Under the pieces are notes generated by a model. That model ran no database searches and was not told the DNA's origin. It saw nothing but the letters and a program-made list of their open reading frames with translations. The position numbers were made by a program, and so were the translations under genes. DNA of 32,084 nt from a bacterium (GTDB taxonomy: Bacteria; UBA10199; JACPAL01; GCA-016699445). Below are positions 17,671 to 24,756 of this stretch, in pieces; the first letter of the stretch is position 1, and every line of letters starts with the position of its first letter. The stretch is from positions 1 to 32,084 of the forward strand of contig DATIGE010000060.1 of assembly GCA_035454885.1 (NCBI GenBank), given 5' to 3'.

Positions 17671-17696
17671 AGGGCCACGACGAGTCCCTTAATTAA
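17667..17696 (+). pseudogene. Nine-codon ORF overlapping acr3 stop
   Basis: An ATG overlaps the acr3 TGA as ATGA and reads MKGHDESLN before TAA. ATGA overlaps normally join consecutive genes of an operon, so this may be the preserved start of a lost downstream ars gene truncated near the repeat junction. It could also be chance. Confidence 0.3.
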
Positions 17697-17727
17697 GATC
17701 GACGCCGATGGGACGCCTTCATGCGCT

Positions 17728-17823
17728 CTATGTGACTTTTGTGTAAACGGGTTTTTTCTAGAGGACATCCCTGACTTCCTTGAGGAGGGATTCGATGGTG
17801 AAGGAGGATTTCGGCAGGTAACG
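17728..17823. repeat. Imperfect direct repeat, copy B
   Basis: This is the partner of 16367-16440. It includes the last 22 codons of the intact response-regulator gene and 30 bases downstream of its stop. GTGACT (17732) and GTAAAC (17743) keep the 11-bp spacing of a decayed PHO box, although no leftward gene now starts beyond it. This suggests the sequence once adjoined the porin promoter. Confidence 0.68.
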
Positions 17824-18126
17824 GTTGGCGCCGAGGGCGAGACCTTTCTCGATGTCCTCGCGGCTCCCCTTGGCGGAGACGATGATGACGGGGACATCCT
17901 TAAAGTCGTCGGAGGATTTGAGGTAGCGGCAGAGCTCGTAGCCGTCGAGGGTCGGCATCATGAGGTCCAGCAGGATCACGTCCGGCCGCGCATCCTCCTC
18001 GAGTCCCCACATGGCGTTTAGCCCCGAGGGGGCGGTGACCACCTGATACCCTGCCTTCTTGAGGTTGTATTCGAGTAGCTCCAGCACGTCCGGGTCGTCG
18101 TCGATGACGAGGATTTTTTGGGTCAT
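17758..18126 (-). CDS. Single-domain response regulator
   Basis: This 122-residue protein is a stand-alone receiver domain. The acidic pocket is D9-D11, the phosphoacceptor is D54 in VILLDLMMP, the switch serine is in VIIVSAKG, and the conserved lysine is K106 in YLPKSSF. There is no output domain, so it acts by protein interaction or phosphotransfer, like CheY or Spo0F. ATG 18126 follows an AAGGGGG ribosome binding site; a GTG six bases upstream overlaps that site. It is divergent from the K+ transporter genes, sharing a 166-base promoter region. No cognate kinase is adjacent. Confidence 0.88.
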   Translation of the reverse strand: MTQKILVIDDDPDVLELLEYNLKKAGYQVVTAPSGLNAMWGLEEDARPDVILLDLMMPTLDGYELCRYLKSSDDFKDVPVIIVSAKGSREDIEKGLALGANRYLPKSSFTIESLLKEVRDVL

Positions 18127-18231
18127 GGTCACCCCCTTACCGGAGCCATTCCTACCTTCAGGAAATGAAAATGCGGTGACGATCAGGTGAAAAGATCGCG
18201 ACGCGACTCGCTTTTTCGCCTTTTGGGAAAA

Positions 18232-18265
18232 CTTAACAAAAACTTAACTCCCCTCAGGGTAGACT
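18232..18265 (+). promoter_or_regulatory. CTTAAC 11-bp direct repeat before kimA copy 1
   Basis: CTTAAC occurs at 18232-18237 and 18243-18248, exactly 11 bases apart, with TAGACT (18260-18265) eleven bases further as a -10 candidate. The geometry is that of an OmpR/PhoB-family activator site, but the hexamer differs from the TGTCAC type at the phosphate genes. KdpE from this locus is a plausible binder. A short GTCCT/AGGAC hairpin follows before the start codon. Confidence 0.5.
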
Positions 18266-18292
18266 GTCCTTTATAGGACGCCACCCTCGACC

Positions 18293-20338
18293 ATGGGACG
18301 CCTCCGACGCATACTTCTGGGACCGGCACGGGACCTCAACGACCCTTCGTTGAGTCATAAGATCTCGCTGGCCGCCTTCCTCGCCTGGGTGGGCCTGGGC
18401 TGCGACGGCCTTTCCTCGTCCGCCTACGGTCCCGAAGAGGCCTTCCGCGCCCTGGGCGCCCATTCGCACCTCGCCATCCTCCTGGTCGTGATGACGGCGG
18501 TCACGATCTTCGTGATCTCAATTTCCTACTCCACCCTGATCCAATATTTTCCGGGCGGCGGCGGCGGTTATCTGGTCGCCACGAAGCTTTTGGGCGAAAA
18601 GGCGGGCGTCGTTTCGGGTTGCGCGCTTCTGGTCGACTATTTCCTGACGATCTCCGTTTCCGTCGCGGCCGGTTGCGACGCCCTCTGGTCCTTTTTTCCG
18701 GCGGGGTGGGGCGAATTCAAGCTCATGGCCGAAATGGCGGCCCTGGTCCTCCTCGTGATCATGAATTTGAGGGGTGTTCGCGAATCCGTGACGGTGGTCG
18801 CGCCGATTTTTATCCTCTTTGTCGTCATGCATGTCTTCTTGATCCTCTACGCAATCGGCGGCCATCTCACCGCTCTGCCCGCGGTTTTCCAGGATGCCGC
18901 CTCCGATCTTCACGAATCGGTCTCGTCGTTGGGCTTCCTTCCGGTCCTTCTCGTGCTCCTCCGCGCCTATTCGATGGGCGGCGGCACCTACACCGGCATC
19001 GAGGCGGTCTCGAACGGAGTCGCGACCCTCCGCGAGCCGCGCGTTCAGACCGGCAAGAAGACGATGTTTCTGATGGCCGCTTCGCTCGCCTTCACGGCGG
19101 GAGGCATCCTGTTCGCCTATCTGTTGACCAACTCAACGCCGGCCGAGGGCAAGACCATGAATGCCGTGATGGTCGGAAATCTCTTCGGACATTGGACCTT
19201 GGGCGGTTTCGGCATCGGCAAGGCGCTGGTGATCGTCACCCTCATGTCGGAGGCGGCCCTCCTCTTCATGGCGGCTCAGACCGGCTTTCTGGACGGCCCG
19301 CGCGTTTTGGCCAACATGGCTCTCGACAACTGGGTTCCGCGCCATTTCGCCCAGCTCTCGGACCGCCTGGTGACCAAGAACGGCGTCTATCTGATGGGCG
19401 CGGCGGCGGCGGCGACCCTCCTTTACACGAAGGGTCACATCACCACGCTGGTCGTCATGTATTCCATCAACGTCTTCATCACCTTCGTCCTGAGCCAGTT
19501 GGGCATGGCCGTGCATTGGATCCAGGAGAGACGCATCGAGCTCAAATGGAAGAAACAGCTCGCGGTCAACGGCGTCGGTCTCGTGATGTGCCTATGCATC
19601 CTGGGCGTCACGCTCTATGAAAAATTCGCCGAAGGCGGGTGGATGACGGCGGTCATCACCTGCACGATCATCGCCCTCTGCTTCCTGATCCGGCGTCACT
19701 ACCGGGCCGTGCGCGAAAACCTGAGGCGCCTGGACGACTTGTTGACGACGGTGCCGATCGTTCCACACGTCGATGGGGGCCATCGGGGGAGAGCAGGATC
19801 TCCCCCGATTCAAGCGAGCGACGGGCTTAGCCCGCGCGAGCGAATCGACAAGAACGCACCGACCGCGGCCGTGATGGTCGGGGGATTCTCGGGTTTCGGT
19901 CTCCACCAGATCATGTCGATCCAGATGCAGTTTCCTGACTATTTTCGGAATTTCATCTTCATCTCCGTGGGTGTCCTCGATTCGGGCACCTTCAAGGGGG
20001 CCGAGGGGGTGAAAAAGACGGAGGAGGAGACGAGGTCCCATCTGGAGCAATACGTCGCCTGGTGCCGTCAAAACGGCTGGGCTGCGGATTACCGGATGGC
20101 GGTCGACACAGAAACCGTCAACGCCCTGGAGAAACTCTGCCGTCAGGTCAAGGAGGAGTTTCCGCGGACAACCTTCTTCTCAGGAAAACTCATCTTCCAG
20201 AATGAGAAGTATTTTCAGCGCTTCCTCCACTATGAGACCGCGTTCTCGATCCAGCGCCGCCTCCAGTTCGCGGGGCTTCCCGTGATCGTCCTGCCGATCC
20301 GGGTGCTGGACGCCCCGGCCACAGCGACGAGCACCTGA
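18293..20338 (+). CDS. KimA-type K+ transporter, copy 1
   Basis: This 681-residue protein is an APC-superfamily permease most like B. subtilis KimA (YdaO) in the KUP branch. It has about twelve membrane segments up to roughly residue 465 and then a cytoplasmic alpha/beta domain resembling a universal stress protein. KimA-type motifs are CDGLSSSAYGPEE with D38, YFPGGGGGYLVATKLLGEK, DYFLTISVSVAAGCDAL, MNLRGVRES, and GGTYTGIEAVSNGV with the conserved Thr and Glu. It should import K+ with protons. The linker near residues 497-520 contains a palindromic insertion absent from copy 2. The start ATG 18293 lacks a strong ribosome binding site but matches the copy 2 start almost base for base. Copy 2 is about three-quarters identical by eye. 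Confidence 0.87.
   Translation: MGRLRRILLGPARDLNDPSLSHKISLAAFLAWVGLGCDGLSSSAYGPEEAFRALGAHSHLAILLVVMTAVTIFVISISYSTLIQYFPGGGGGYLVATKLLGEKAGVVSGCALLVDYFLTISVSVAAGCDALWSFFPAGWGEFKLMAEMAALVLLVIMNLRGVRESVTVVAPIFILFVVMHVFLILYAIGGHLTALPAVFQDAASDLHESVSSLGFLPVLLVLLRAYSMGGGTYTGIEAVSNGVATLREPRVQTGKKTMFLMAASLAFTAGGILFAYLLTNSTPAEGKTMNAVMVGNLFGHWTLGGFGIGKALVIVTLMSEAALLFMAAQTGFLDGPRVLANMALDNWVPRHFAQLSDRLVTKNGVYLMGAAAAATLLYTKGHITTLVVMYSINVFITFVLSQLGMAVHWIQERRIELKWKKQLAVNGVGLVMCLCILGVTLYEKFAEGGWMTAVITCTIIALCFLIRRHYRAVRENLRRLDDLLTTVPIVPHVDGGHRGRAGSPPIQASDGLSPRERIDKNAPTAAVMVGGFSGFGLHQIMSIQMQFPDYFRNFIFISVGVLDSGTFKGAEGVKKTEEETRSHLEQYVAWCRQNGWAADYRMAVDTETVNALEKLCRQVKEEFPRTTFFSGKLIFQNEKYFQRFLHYETAFSIQRRLQFAGLPVIVLPIRVLDAPATATST
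19782..19847. repeat. In-frame palindromic insertion in kimA copy 1
   Basis: The first hairpin has perfect 11-base arms at 19782-19792 (ATCGGGGGAGA) and 19799-19809, with a six-base loop. The next sequence forms a second imperfect hairpin from CGATTC at 19806 to GAATCG at 19847, whose core CGGGC-TTA-GCCCG is at 19822-19834. It encodes residues in the linker between membrane and cytoplasmic domains. Copy 2 has a linker about 13 residues shorter with no such structure. Confidence 0.65.
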
Positions 20339-20376
20339 AAAACGGATAAGTCATCGATTTAAAACGACTTTCTGCC

Positions 20377-20414
20377 CTTAACCCCTTTTTCATTCCGAAG
20401 GACCCCTTCTTAAC
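20377..20414 (+). promoter_or_regulatory. CTTAAC motifs before small ORF and kimA copy 2
   Basis: CTTAAC at 20377-20382 is followed 11 bases later by TTTCAT (20388), and another CTTAAC is at 20409-20414, 32 bases from the first. The shared hexamer with the region before copy 1 suggests common regulation and a second promoter, but the spacing is not a clean 11-bp lattice. Confidence 0.3.
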
Positions 20415-20463
20415 AGGAAAGCGGCCGGGTGCGCCGTTATCCTTCGAGTAGATCGGAGGCGTT

Positions 20464-20628
20464 ATGCGCAAACCATTCCTCATCGCAGTTCCGCTGCAGC
20501 TCCTGGGAGGCATCCATTCCGTCAAGGAGACCCTCTGCATCAACGAATGGACCCTGGCCCTTGCGCTATTTTCGGCCTTCTTCCTGGGCTGGGTCACGGT
20601 CAGGATCGCGGATCGGTATTTCAACTGA
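20464..20628 (+). CDS. 54-residue membrane peptide coupled to kimA copy 2
   Basis: This small protein begins MRKPFLIAVPLQLLGG and has one clear membrane segment near residues 31-47 (WTLALALFSAFFLGWVTV), ending RIADRYFN. GGAGG lies at 20455-20459, four bases before the ATG. Its TGA stop shares the final A with the ATG of the next transporter (TGATG), a reinitiation arrangement. I do not recognise a family. Position and size recall KdpF, the small peptide of the Kdp complex, but there is no sequence match I can claim. It may be a small subunit or regulator of the second KimA. Confidence 0.7.
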   Translation: MRKPFLIAVPLQLLGGIHSVKETLCINEWTLALALFSAFFLGWVTVRIADRYFN

Positions 20629-22604
20629 TGGGACGGCTCCGACGCATTCTTCTGGGGCCGGCGAGAGACCTTCACGATCCCTCGCTGAGCCACAAACTTT
20701 CGCTGGCCGCCTTTTTGGCCTGGGTGGGCCTGGGCTGCGACGGCCTTTCTTCCTCGGCCTATGGACCGGAAGAGGCCTATAAGGCGCTGGGTCCGCACGG
20801 CCATTTAGCCATCATCCTGGTCGTCATGACCGCCACCACGATCTTCGTGATCTCAATCGCCTATTCCAACCTGATCCAGCACTTTCCCGGCGGCGGTGGC
20901 GGCTATCTGGTCGCGACAAAGCTATTGGGCGAAAAGGCCGGCGTTGTTTCGGGTTGCGCCCTGCTTGTCGACTACTTCCTGACCATCTCCGTTTCGATCG
21001 CTTCGGGCTGCGACGCCCTGTGGTCATTCTTGCCGGCCAGCTTCGGGCCCTACAAGCTCGCAGCCGAGGTCGCCGCGCTCATGGTTCTGGTCCTCATGAA
21101 CCTGCGCGGGATCAAGGAATCGGTCATGACGATCGCGCCGGTCTTCCTGCTCTTCGTCGTCACCCACGTCTTCCTCATCCTCTACGCCGTGGGCAGCCAT
21201 GCGACGGCCCTTCCTTCGCTCTTTCAGGGGGCCTCCGCCGATTTTCACGAATCGGTCAAGGCGTTCGGATTCCTCCCCATTGCCCTGATTTTATTGCGCG
21301 CCTACTCGATGGGCGGCGGTACCTATACCGGGATCGAGGCGGTTTCGAACGGAGTCGCGACCCTCCGCGAGCCCCGCGTCCAGACCGGAAAGAGGACGAT
21401 GTTTCTCATGGCCACTTCGCTCGCCTTCACGGCGGGCGGCATCCTCTTTGCTTATCTCCTGACCAACTCGGTTCCCGTCGCGGGGAAAACGATGAACGCC
21501 GTCCTCGCCGGAAATCTCTTTGGGCATTGGACTCTGGACGGTTTCGGCATCGGCCATGCGCTGGTCATCGTGACCCTCGTTGCGGAAGCGGCCCTCCTTT
21601 TCATGGCGGCTCAGACCGGCTTCATCGACGGTCCCCGCGTTCTGGCCAACATGGCCTTGGATTCATGGGTGCCTCGGCATTTCGCCCAGTTCTCGGACCG
21701 GCTCGTCACCAAAAACGGCATCTATTTGATGGGGGCGGCCGCGATCGGAACCTTGATCTACACGCGCGGCAACATCACGATGCTGGTCGTCATGTACTCC
21801 ATCAACGTCTTCATCACTTTTGTTCTGACGGAATTGGGCATGGCCGGCCATTGGATCGCGGAGAGGCTCAAAGAGCCGCGGTGGAAGAGCCAGCTGGCCA
21901 TTCACGGCACCGGTCTCGTCATGTGCCTCTGCATCTTAAGCGTCACCTTGTACGAAAAGTTCGCCGAAGGAGGGTGGATGACCTCCCTCATCACCAGCGC
22001 CGTGATTGCCCTCTGTTTTCTGACCCGCCGGCATTATCAATCCGTCCGGAGCAGCCTGAAACGACTTGATGACCTGGCGATCATTCCCATCGCCGCCTTT
22101 CAACCGAACGAACAGCCGACGGCGGATCCACCGGAGATCGACAAAACGGCCCCGACGGCGGGGGTGATGGTCGGTGGATTCTCAGGTTTCGGGATCCACC
22201 AGCTTCTTTCGATCCAGACTCAATTCCCGCGTTACTTCAAGAATTTCATCTTTCTCTCCGTGGGAGTCCTCGACTCCGGGAGTTTCAAGGGGGCCGACGG
22301 CGTCCTGAAAACCGAGGAAGAAACCAGAAATCATCTGGAAAAATACGTGGAGTGGTGCCGCGAAAACGGATGGCCCGCCGAGTACCGGATGGCCGTTGAT
22401 ACGGAGGCGGTCGGCGCACTTGAGGGCCTTTGCCGGAAGGTCAAGGAGGAGTTTCCGAACGTCACTTTCTTTGCCGGCCGGCTCATCTTTAAAAACGAGA
22501 AATATTATCACCGCTTTTTGCACTATGAGACGGCCTTCTCCATCCAGCGCCGGCTTCAATTCGCGGGGCTTTCGGTGACCGTATTGCCAATCCGGGTCGT
22601 TTGA
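20628..22604 (+). CDS. KimA-type K+ transporter, copy 2
   Basis: This 658-residue paralogue of the gene at 18293 keeps every KimA-type motif: CDGLSSSAYGPEE, FPGGGGGYLVATKLLGEK, DYFLTISVSIASGCDAL, and GGTYTGIEAVSNGV. The C-terminal cytoplasmic domain starts at about residue 510 (TAGVMVGGFSGFG) and is also well conserved. ATG 20628 gives the same N-terminus as copy 1 (MGRLRRILLGPARDL). A longer in-frame start at 20547 would lie inside the 54-residue ORF and is rejected. The 30-base gap to the KdpD-like kinase gene suggests a shared transcript. In B. subtilis the C-terminal domain binds c-di-AMP; whether it does here is unknown. Confidence 0.88.
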   Translation: MGRLRRILLGPARDLHDPSLSHKLSLAAFLAWVGLGCDGLSSSAYGPEEAYKALGPHGHLAIILVVMTATTIFVISIAYSNLIQHFPGGGGGYLVATKLLGEKAGVVSGCALLVDYFLTISVSIASGCDALWSFLPASFGPYKLAAEVAALMVLVLMNLRGIKESVMTIAPVFLLFVVTHVFLILYAVGSHATALPSLFQGASADFHESVKAFGFLPIALILLRAYSMGGGTYTGIEAVSNGVATLREPRVQTGKRTMFLMATSLAFTAGGILFAYLLTNSVPVAGKTMNAVLAGNLFGHWTLDGFGIGHALVIVTLVAEAALLFMAAQTGFIDGPRVLANMALDSWVPRHFAQFSDRLVTKNGIYLMGAAAIGTLIYTRGNITMLVVMYSINVFITFVLTELGMAGHWIAERLKEPRWKSQLAIHGTGLVMCLCILSVTLYEKFAEGGWMTSLITSAVIALCFLTRRHYQSVRSSLKRLDDLAIIPIAAFQPNEQPTADPPEIDKTAPTAGVMVGGFSGFGIHQLLSIQTQFPRYFKNFIFLSVGVLDSGSFKGADGVLKTEEETRNHLEKYVEWCRENGWPAEYRMAVDTEAVGALEGLCRKVKEEFPNVTFFAGRLIFKNEKYYHRFLHYETAFSIQRRLQFAGLSVTVLPIRVV

Positions 22605-22634
22605 GAATAGGCTCTATCTCAACCGAAGCTCACC

Positions 22635-23681
22635 ATGAAATCCTCGTACCGCTATCTACTTTCCGTTCTTTTGATCGCCGGCTGGACGGCGTTCGCCAAA
22701 CTGGTCTTCCCCCGCATCGAGATCGCCAATTTGGTCATGACCTATCTTCTGGCCAATGTCCTGATCGCGGTGCGGTACGGCCAGGGGCCTTCGGTCGTTT
22801 CGGCCGTTTTGAGCGTGGCCTTGTTTGACTTCTTCTTCGTTCCCCCCTATCTGACCTTCGTCGTTGCGGATGCGAAATATTCCGTAACCTTTCTGATTAT
22901 GCTGGGGGTGACCGTCCTGACCGGCCGCCTGATGGTTCAATTGAGGCGCAACGCGGAAAAGGCCAATCAGGCCCAGATCGCGGCGGAACGGGAGGCGATG
23001 ATGAGCTCCCTGCTCAGTTCCTTTTCCCACGACCTCCGGACGCCGTTGACGTCGATTTCCGGCGCGGCGGGCACTCTCCTGACCGAGGACCATAAGCTTT
23101 CCCCGGAGGACCGCCGCCGCCTCCTGGAATCGATCGACGACGAATCCGCCCATCTGAACCGCCTGGTGGAGAACATCCTGCAAATCACGAAGATCGAAGC
23201 GGGCCATATCAATATCAAAAAGGAATTGCAGTCGATCGAGGAGATCATCGGTAGCGCCTTGAATCGTCTTGATGCGCTTTTGAAGGACCGCAGGATCGCC
23301 ACGGAGATCCCCGACGACCTGCCGCTCGTGCCCATGGATGGTCTCCTGATCGAACAAGTCTTGATCAATCTCCTGGAGAACGCCTCGCGGTACACGGCCG
23401 CCGGCTCGCCCATCGACATCCGCGCCCGGAGAAACGGAGCCAAGGTGACGGTCGAGATCGCGGATCGCGGTCCGGGTGTGCCGGCGCCGGAGCAATCCCG
23501 GATTTTCGAGAAATTCTACCGAAGCGGCAAAAAGGACGTTTGGGGCAGCGGCCTTGGGCTCGCGATCTGCCAGGGCATTCTCAAGGCCCACCAGGGCGAG
23601 ATCGGCGTCAAGGACCGTGACGGCGGCGGAAGCTTGTTCTATTTTTCGTTGCCTCTCGAAAACGGAGGAAAGGCCGCATGA
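22635..23681 (+). CDS. Short KdpD-like sensor histidine kinase
   Basis: This 348-residue kinase begins with the DUF4118 membrane domain of KdpD (four segments, about residues 5-100, including [33 protein letters not shown]). A HisKA domain follows with phospho-acceptor H132 in [13 protein letters not shown], then an HATPase domain with N box [11 protein letters not shown]1 DRGPGVP and G2 [10 protein letters not shown]. Full KdpD is about 900 residues; the N-terminal KdpD and Usp domains are absent, and no trace of them lies upstream. The GTG/ATG choice is ATG 22635, without a clear ribosome binding site. Its stop overlaps the kdpE start (ATGA). It probably senses K+ or ionic strength through the membrane domain and controls the adjacent KimA genes. 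Confidence 0.87.
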   Translation: MKSSYRYLLSVLLIAGWTAFAKLVFPRIEIANLVMTYLLANVLIAVRYGQGPSVVSAVLSVALFDFFFVPPYLTFVVADAKYSVTFLIMLGVTVLTGRLMVQLRRNAEKANQAQIAAEREAMMSSLLSSFSHDLRTPLTSISGAAGTLLTEDHKLSPEDRRRLLESIDDESAHLNRLVENILQITKIEAGHINIKKELQSIEEIIGSALNRLDALLKDRRIATEIPDDLPLVPMDGLLIEQVLINLLENASRYTAAGSPIDIRARRNGAKVTVEIADRGPGVPAPEQSRIFEKFYRSGKKDVWGSGLGLAICQGILKAHQGEIGVKDRDGGGSLFYFSLPLENGGKAA

Positions 23682-24394
23682 CCACCACGAATCCATCGGT
23701 CCTGGTCGTCGAGGACGACTCGCAAATCCGGCAATTCCTGAAGGTCGGCCTCGAAAGCAACGGTTACGCCTACCTCGAATCCGTGCAGGGCAAGCAGGGC
23801 TTGTCCGAAGTGGCGACGCGCAATCCGGACCTCGTCGTCTTGGATTTGGGATTGCCCGACATGGACGGGATCGACTTTCTGAAAAACCTGCGCGAATGGT
23901 CGAAGGTGCCGGTGATCGTCCTGACCGCCCGCGGCAACGAGCAGGACAAGATCAACGCCCTGGACCTCGGCGCCGACGACTATCTCACCAAACCCTTCGG
24001 CGTCGGCGAGCTGCTCGCCCGCATCCGTGTCGCTTTGCGCCACGACGCCCAGAGGGCGAGCGGGGAGGACTTGCCGCTCTTCGAAAACGGAGCGCTTCGG
24101 ATCGATTTCGTGAAGCGCCAGGTCTTCGTCGGCGACCGCGAGGTCCACCTGACGCCGACGGAATACAAGATCCTCACGTTGCTCGCCCATCATGCCGGCA
24201 AGGTGCTGACCCAGCGCCAGATCCTGACGGAGGTGTGGGGGGCGGCTTACGCCGAGCGGGGGGACTATTTGCGCGTCCACATGCACCAGCTCCGGCACAA
24301 GATCGAGTCCACACCCGCGCGACCCAAGTGGCTCATCAACGAGCCGGGCGTCGGGTACCGGATGACCGTGGAGGAACGGCGAAAAGACGATTAG
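23678..24394 (+). CDS. kdpE: KdpE-type response regulator
   Basis: This 238-residue OmpR-family regulator has a receiver with D13/D14, phosphoacceptor D56 in [12 protein letters not shown], the switch threonine in VIVLTARG, and lysine in YLTKPF. A winged-helix DNA-binding domain follows ([27 protein letters not shown] and [14 protein letters not shown]), ending GVGYRM. The [11 protein letters not shown] and [13 protein letters not shown] wording is KdpE-like. The partner kinase gene overlaps by four bases. kdpFABC is absent; the likely targets are the two KimA genes. The 3' end overlaps the convergent mgsA stop by four bases. Confidence 0.9.
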   Translation: MTTTNPSVLVVEDDSQIRQFLKVGLESNGYAYLESVQGKQGLSEVATRNPDLVVLDLGLPDMDGIDFLKNLREWSKVPVIVLTARGNEQDKINALDLGADDYLTKPFGVGELLARIRVALRHDAQRASGEDLPLFENGALRIDFVKRQVFVGDREVHLTPTEYKILTLLAHHAGKVLTQRQILTEVWGAAYAERGDYLRVHMHQLRHKIESTPARPKWLINEPGVGYRMTVEERRKDD

Positions 24395-24756
24395 GACGCC
24401 AGCCCCCGGATCAGGATGCTGGCCGAGGCGAGGTTCGTGGCGAGGGGGATGTTGTGCACGTCTGCGAGCCGAAGGAGCATGAAGATGTCCGGCTCGTGGG
24501 GATGGATGCCCAGGGGATCCCGGAGGAAGATGATGCCGTCGATCTTCTTCTCGACGATCATCGCGGCGATCTGCGCGTCGCCGCCGTTCGGGCCGCGCTC
24601 GAACTTCGTGACGGGCAGTCCCGCCTTTTCCACGTACTTGCCCGTCGTCCCCGTCGCAACGAGCTTGAATTTCCGGATCAGCTCGAGGTTGTCCTTCACG
24701 AACTCGACCATCTCGGCCTTTTTCCCGTCGTGGGCGATCAACGCGATGGTTTTCAT
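24391..24756 (-). CDS. mgsA: Methylglyoxal synthase
   Basis: This 121-residue cytosolic enzyme converts dihydroxyacetone phosphate to methylglyoxal and inorganic phosphate. Catalytic and phosphate-binding residues match the family: H9 in IALIAHD, the TGTTGK loop at 35-40, [11 protein letters not shown] with catalytic D60, D80 in FLRDPL, H87, and D90. It ends [14 protein letters not shown]. The family is usually 120-155 residues, so this is a short but complete member. ATG 24756 overlaps the phoR stop (ATGA), which places it as the third gene of the phosphate two-component operon. Known members are strongly inhibited by Pi, so the enzyme would be active only when Pi is low. Confidence 0.93.
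   Translation of the reverse strand: MKTIALIAHDGKKAEMVEFVKDNLELIRKFKLVATGTTGKYVEKAGLPVTKFERGPNGGDAQIAAMIVEKKIDGIIFLRDPLGIHPHEPDIFMLLRLADVHNIPLATNLASASILIRGLAS

Noticed and set aside
18127-18292. c-di-AMP (ydaO-type) riboswitch before kimA copy 1
   Set aside because: The promoter-like -10 at 18260 leaves under 35 bases of leader, too short for that riboswitch, and no such structure is visible.
18619-19620. Plus-strand frame inside kimA copy 1, with a parallel one at 20954-22069 in copy 2
   Set aside because: Both are alternate-frame products of the same coding sequence and contain only low-complexity Arg/His/Gly text.
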